Shown piece after piece: positions 60,956-64,000 of a stretch of 64,000 nucleotides of DNA (positions within the stretch are counted from its first letter, which is position 1; each line of letters opens with the position of its first letter). Position numbers and translations under genes: made by a program. A model generated the notes under the pieces. It was not told the DNA's origin. It ran no database searches and saw nothing but the letters and a program-made list of their open reading frames with translations. Origin of the DNA: Curtobacterium sp. MR_MD2014 (GTDB lineage: Bacteria; Actinomycetota; Actinomycetes; Actinomycetales; Microbacteriaceae). The stretch is from positions 2,232,001 to 2,296,000 of the forward strand of contig NZ_CP009755.1 in the NCBI RefSeq assembly GCF_000772085.1, written 5' to 3'.

Positions 60956-62749
60956 GTGAGCGAGACCACCGTCCACCACCACCAGCACGACATCGTCATC
61001 ATCGGCGCGGGCGGTGCCGGCATGCGTGCCGCCATCGAAGCCGGCCCGAAGGCGAAGACGGCCGTCATCTCGAAGCTCTACCCGACGCGCTCGCACACCG
61101 GTGCGGCCCAGGGCGGCATGGCTGCGGCCCTGGCCAACGTCGAGGAGGACTCGTGGGAGTGGCACACCTTCGACACGATCAAGGGCGGTGACTACCTGGT
61201 CGACCAGGACGCCGCCGAGATCCTGGCGAAGGAGGCGATCGACGCCGTCATCGACCTCGAGAACATGGGCCTGCCGTTCAACCGCACGCCCGAGGGCAAG
61301 ATCGACCAGCGGCGCTTCGGTGGGCACACGCGTGACCACGGCAAGGCCCCCGTCCGCCGGGCCTGCTACGCGGCCGACCGCACGGGCCACATGATCCTGC
61401 AGACGCTGTTCCAGAACTGCGTCAAGCTCGGCGTGGAGTTCCACAACGAGTTCTACGCGCTGGACCTCGTCATGGTCGACGTCGTCGGCGACGACGGGGT
61501 CACCCGCCAGCAGCCCGCCGGCGTCGTCGCCTTCGAGCTCGCGACCGGTGAACTGCACGTCTTCCACGCCAAGGCCGTGATCTTCGCGACCGGCGGCTTC
61601 GGCAAGATGTACAAGACGACCTCGAACGCGCACACCCTGACCGGTGACGGCGTCGGCATCGTCTGGCGCCAGGGTCTGCCGCTCGAGGACATGGAGTTCT
61701 TCCAGTTCCACCCGACCGGCCTCGCCGGCCTCGGCATCCTGCTCACCGAGGGTGCCCGCGGCGAGGGCGCGATCCTCCGCAACGCCTCGGGCGAGCGCTT
61801 CATGGAGCGGTACGCCCCGACCATCAAGGACCTCGCGCCCCGCGACATCGTCGCCCGGTGCATGGTGCAGGAGGTCGCCGAGGGGCGCGGGGCCGGTCCG
61901 AACAAGGACTACGTCCTCCTCGACTGCACCCACCTCGGTGCCGAGGTGCTCGAGACGAAGCTGCCGGACATCACCGAGTTCGCCCGCACCTACCTCGGTG
62001 TCGACCCGGTCGTCGAGCCGGTGCCGGTCATGCCGACCGCGCACTACGCGATGGGCGGCATCCCGACGAACACCAACGCCGAGGTGCTCTACGACAACAC
62101 CACGGTCGTGCCCGGCCTGTACGCCGCCGGCGAGTGCGCCTGCGTGTCCGTGCACGGCTCGAACCGCCTCGGCACCAACTCGCTGCTCGACATCAACGTC
62201 TTCGGCAAGCGCTCGGGCAACAACGCGGCCGAGTGGGTGCAGACCGCCGAGTTCCTCCCCCTGCCCGAGGACCCGGCCGCCGGCGTCCGCGGGATGCTCG
62301 ACCAGCTCCGCGCCTCGACCGGGACCGAGCGCATCGCCGTCCTCCGCAAGGAGCTGCAGGACGAGATGGACAAGAACGCGCAGGTGTTCCGCACCGACGA
62401 GTCGCTCGGCAAGATGACCGAGACGATCCACCAGCTCCGCGAGCGGTACCTGAACATCGCCGTGCAGGACAAGGGCAAGCGCTTCAACACCGACCTGCTC
62501 GAGGCCGTCGAACTCGGGTTCCTGCTCGACCTGGCCGAGGTGGTCGTGTTCTCCGCGCGGAACCGCAAGGAGAGTCGAGGCGGCCACATGCGCGACGACT
62601 ACCCGAAGCGCGACGACGAGAACTACATGCAGCACACCATGGCGTACCTGACGGGCGACCCGCACTCGTCACTCGCCGACGACCACATCACACTCGACTG
62701 GAAGCCCGTCGTCGTGACGCGGTACGAGCCGATGGAGAGGAAGTACTGA
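60956..62749 (+). CDS. sdhA: Succinate dehydrogenase flavoprotein subunit SdhA
   Basis: 597 residues. FAD-binding GAGGAGM at 17-23, covalent FAD attachment histidine H47 in [33 protein letters not shown] and [10 protein letters not shown] near the active site. Oxidises succinate to fumarate in the TCA cycle. GTG start with AAAGG 7 nt upstream; 91 bp after sdhD. Its stop shares one base with the sdhB start. Confidence 0.97.
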   Translation: MSETTVHHHQHDIVIIGAGGAGMRAAIEAGPKAKTAVISKLYPTRSHTGAAQGGMAAALANVEEDSWEWHTFDTIKGGDYLVDQDAAEILAKEAIDAVIDLENMGLPFNRTPEGKIDQRRFGGHTRDHGKAPVRRACYAADRTGHMILQTLFQNCVKLGVEFHNEFYALDLVMVDVVGDDGVTRQQPAGVVAFELATGELHVFHAKAVIFATGGFGKMYKTTSNAHTLTGDGVGIVWRQGLPLEDMEFFQFHPTGLAGLGILLTEGARGEGAILRNASGERFMERYAPTIKDLAPRDIVARCMVQEVAEGRGAGPNKDYVLLDCTHLGAEVLETKLPDITEFARTYLGVDPVVEPVPVMPTAHYAMGGIPTNTNAEVLYDNTTVVPGLYAAGECACVSVHGSNRLGTNSLLDINVFGKRSGNNAAEWVQTAEFLPLPEDPAAGVRGMLDQLRASTGTERIAVLRKELQDEMDKNAQVFRTDESLGKMTETIHQLRERYLNIAVQDKGKRFNTDLLEAVELGFLLDLAEVVVFSARNRKESRGGHMRDDYPKRDDENYMQHTMAYLTGDPHSSLADDHITLDWKPVVVTRYEPMERKY

Positions 62750-63522
62750 TGACCGACACCCTGGTCTCCGACAGCCCGCGCACCGACACCGTGCAGAGCG
62801 CTCCTCCCGGATCGTTCCCCGTCACGATCATCGTCCGCCGGTTCGACCCGGACGTCGACGACGAGCCGCGCTGGCAGGACTTCGACGTGATGATGCTGCC
62901 GACGGACCGCATCCTCGACGCCCTGCACCAGATCAAGTGGGAGCAGGACGGCTCGCTCACGTTCCGGCGGTCCTGCGCGCACGGCGTGTGCGGCTCGGAC
63001 GCGATGCGCATCAACGGGCGCAACCGGCTCGCGTGCAAGACCCTGATCAAGGACCTCGACGTGTCGAAGCCGATCTACGTCGAGGCGATCAAGGGCCTGC
63101 CGCTCGAGAAGGACCTGGTCGTGGACATGGAGCCGTTCTTCCAGTCCTACCGCGAGGTCCAGCCGTTCCTGCAGGCCTCGAGCAAGCCGGAAAAGGGCAA
63201 GGAGCGCGTGCAGTCCGTCGCCGACCGCGCCCGGTTCGACGACACCACGAAGTGCATCCTCTGCGCCGCGTGCACCTCGTCGTGCCCCGTGTTCTGGACC
63301 GACGGGCAGTACTTCGGCCCGGCGGCGATCGTCAACGCACACCGCTTCATCTTCGACTCGCGCGACGACTCGGCGAACGTGCGCCTCGACATCCTCAACG
63401 ACAAGGAGGGCGTGTGGCGGTGCCGCACCACCTTCAACTGCACCGACGCCTGCCCGCGCGGCATCCAGGTGACGAAGGCGATCTCCGAGGTCAAGCAGGC
63501 GATCATGCGCGGCGGCGTGTGA
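62749..63522 (+). CDS. sdhB: Succinate dehydrogenase iron-sulfur subunit SdhB
   Basis: 257 residues. [2Fe-2S] cysteines in RRSCAHGVCGSDAM and NRLACKT, and the two C-terminal clusters in CILCAACTSSCPVFW and CRTTFNCTDACPRGIQ. Transfers electrons from SdhA to the membrane anchor. ATG overlaps the sdhA TGA by one base (TGATG). Confidence 0.97.
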   Translation: MTDTLVSDSPRTDTVQSAPPGSFPVTIIVRRFDPDVDDEPRWQDFDVMMLPTDRILDALHQIKWEQDGSLTFRRSCAHGVCGSDAMRINGRNRLACKTLIKDLDVSKPIYVEAIKGLPLEKDLVVDMEPFFQSYREVQPFLQASSKPEKGKERVQSVADRARFDDTTKCILCAACTSSCPVFWTDGQYFGPAAIVNAHRFIFDSRDDSANVRLDILNDKEGVWRCRTTFNCTDACPRGIQVTKAISEVKQAIMRGGV

Positions 63523-63579
63523 GACGTCGACCCACCGGGGCCACGGCGGTGTCTCGGCGAACGGCATGGAAGCGGCCGG

Positions 63580-63585
63580 TAGGCT
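63580..63585 (+). promoter_or_regulatory. -10 box of leaderless promoter for TNT-like gene
   Basis: TAGGCT, 7 nt before ATG 63593. Confidence 0.5.
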
Positions 63586-63592
63586 CGCGCCC

Positions 63593-64000
63593 ATGACGTT
63601 CGCGGAGACCCGCCCCATCCTGGACCAGCTCGGCTACACGATCCGCTACGTGCAGCTCCCCGGTGAGACGCTCGGCGAGCCCCCGGTCGAGGGTGCACTC
63701 CGGGTCGTCCCGGCCGAGGCGCACGGCGACTTCGCGCTCGAGGTCGTCGACTACGGCACCGCTCGCCGACTCGCCACCGCGCGTGGTGAGGACGACGCCG
63801 TCGAGATGCTCCGCCGCTTCCTGAACCGCGCCTTCCCGGCACCGCGGGACATCCCCCGGCACGAGCTCGACGGGCTGCGTGACCGTGCTGCGTCGACGTA
63901 CCCGCAGCTCGCACAGCAGGTCGGCCAGGCCGGTCCGCAGGGGCTCACCATCCAGATCCCGGCCGGCGTCCCCGTCGACCGGGTCGGCGGCCCCGACGGC
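63593..64000 (+). CDS. Protein with TNT-like (NAD-glycohydrolase) domain entry, partial at right edge
   Basis: The frame from ATG 63593 stays open to the last base (136 residues seen). The first ~105 residues form an unknown alpha/beta-helical domain (FAETRPILDQLGYTIRYVQLPG, VEMLRRFLNRAFP). The last visible segment, LTIQIPAGVPVDRVGGPDG, resembles the start of TNT domains, where a P-x-G-x-x-(V/L)DR(F/V)G-x-x-x-G run opens the fold of the M. tuberculosis necrotizing toxin family. The catalytic part lies outside the window. A TAGGCT box 7 nt before the ATG and no ribosome binding site suggest a leaderless mRNA. TNT identity is tentative. Confidence 0.6.
   Translation, partial: MTFAETRPILDQLGYTIRYVQLPGETLGEPPVEGALRVVPAEAHGDFALEVVDYGTARRLATARGEDDAVEMLRRFLNRAFPAPRDIPRHELDGLRDRAASTYPQLAQQVGQAGPQGLTIQIPAGVPVDRVGGPDG

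Noticed and set aside
1..64000. tRNA, rRNA, CRISPR arrays, prophage or integrase genes
   Set aside because: No cloverleaf-like sequences, spacer-repeat patterns, or recombinase motifs were found by eye on either strand.

Overview
The window is high-GC DNA (codon third positions almost always G or C) with frequent GTG starts, tightly packed genes and TANNNT -10 boxes placed 6-7 nt before start codons. Together with an acyl-CoA carboxylase epsilon subunit, a trimeric-type purine nucleoside phosphorylase and an SdhC-SdhD-SdhA-SdhB order, this points to an actinobacterium, most likely a Microbacteriaceae member (Curtobacterium-like by overall feel; not proven). I see no rRNA, tRNA, CRISPR, insertion sequence or prophage.

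About 1-29 kb is a cell-surface polysaccharide locus. It holds a Wzm/Wzt ABC exporter (1766-3913), many glycosyltransferases of the GT4 and GT2 types, and the complete dTDP-L-rhamnose pathway split over two divergent arms (rmlC-rmlA on the minus strand, rmlB-rmlD on the plus strand). It also holds two DUF2142-type polytopic membrane proteins, a GtrA protein, a flippase-like membrane protein coupled to a pyruvyl transferase, and UDP-glucose dehydrogenase. purK and purE (19.5-21.3 kb) sit inside it. A membrane-anchored pentapeptide-repeat/Ig-like protein is translationally coupled to one DUF2142 protein.

29-40 kb carries biotin-dependent acyl-CoA carboxylase genes: birA divergent from the beta and epsilon subunits, and further on the alpha (biotin carboxylase/BCCP) subunit, which shows an apparent one-base frameshift. 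Between them lie a LuxR-type response regulator with one intact and one degenerate sensor kinase, a TrmA-like RNA methyltransferase and a Maf protein. A DUF559-like gene at 39.7-40.7 kb is flanked by two copies of a 58-bp palindromic repeat.

41-52.7 kb is a nucleoside uptake and salvage region on the minus strand: BMP lipoprotein, ABC ATPase, two permeases, cytidine deaminase, thymidine phosphorylase, adenosine deaminase, PTS EIIA and EIIB without EIIC, purine nucleoside phosphorylase, and a phosphosugar mutase probably acting on pentose 1-phosphates.

52.9-57.2 kb is the most unusual part: a DUF1023-type alpha/beta hydrolase with a T7SS-substrate-like helical N-terminus, followed in the same operon by four paralogous lipoproteins that fall into two alternating types (a duplicated pair). 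The layout resembles an effector with surface-anchored immunity proteins. The window ends with manC, a GT4 mannosyltransferase-like gene, the sdhCDAB operon and the start of a gene that reads into a TNT (NAD-glycohydrolase)-like domain at the right edge.
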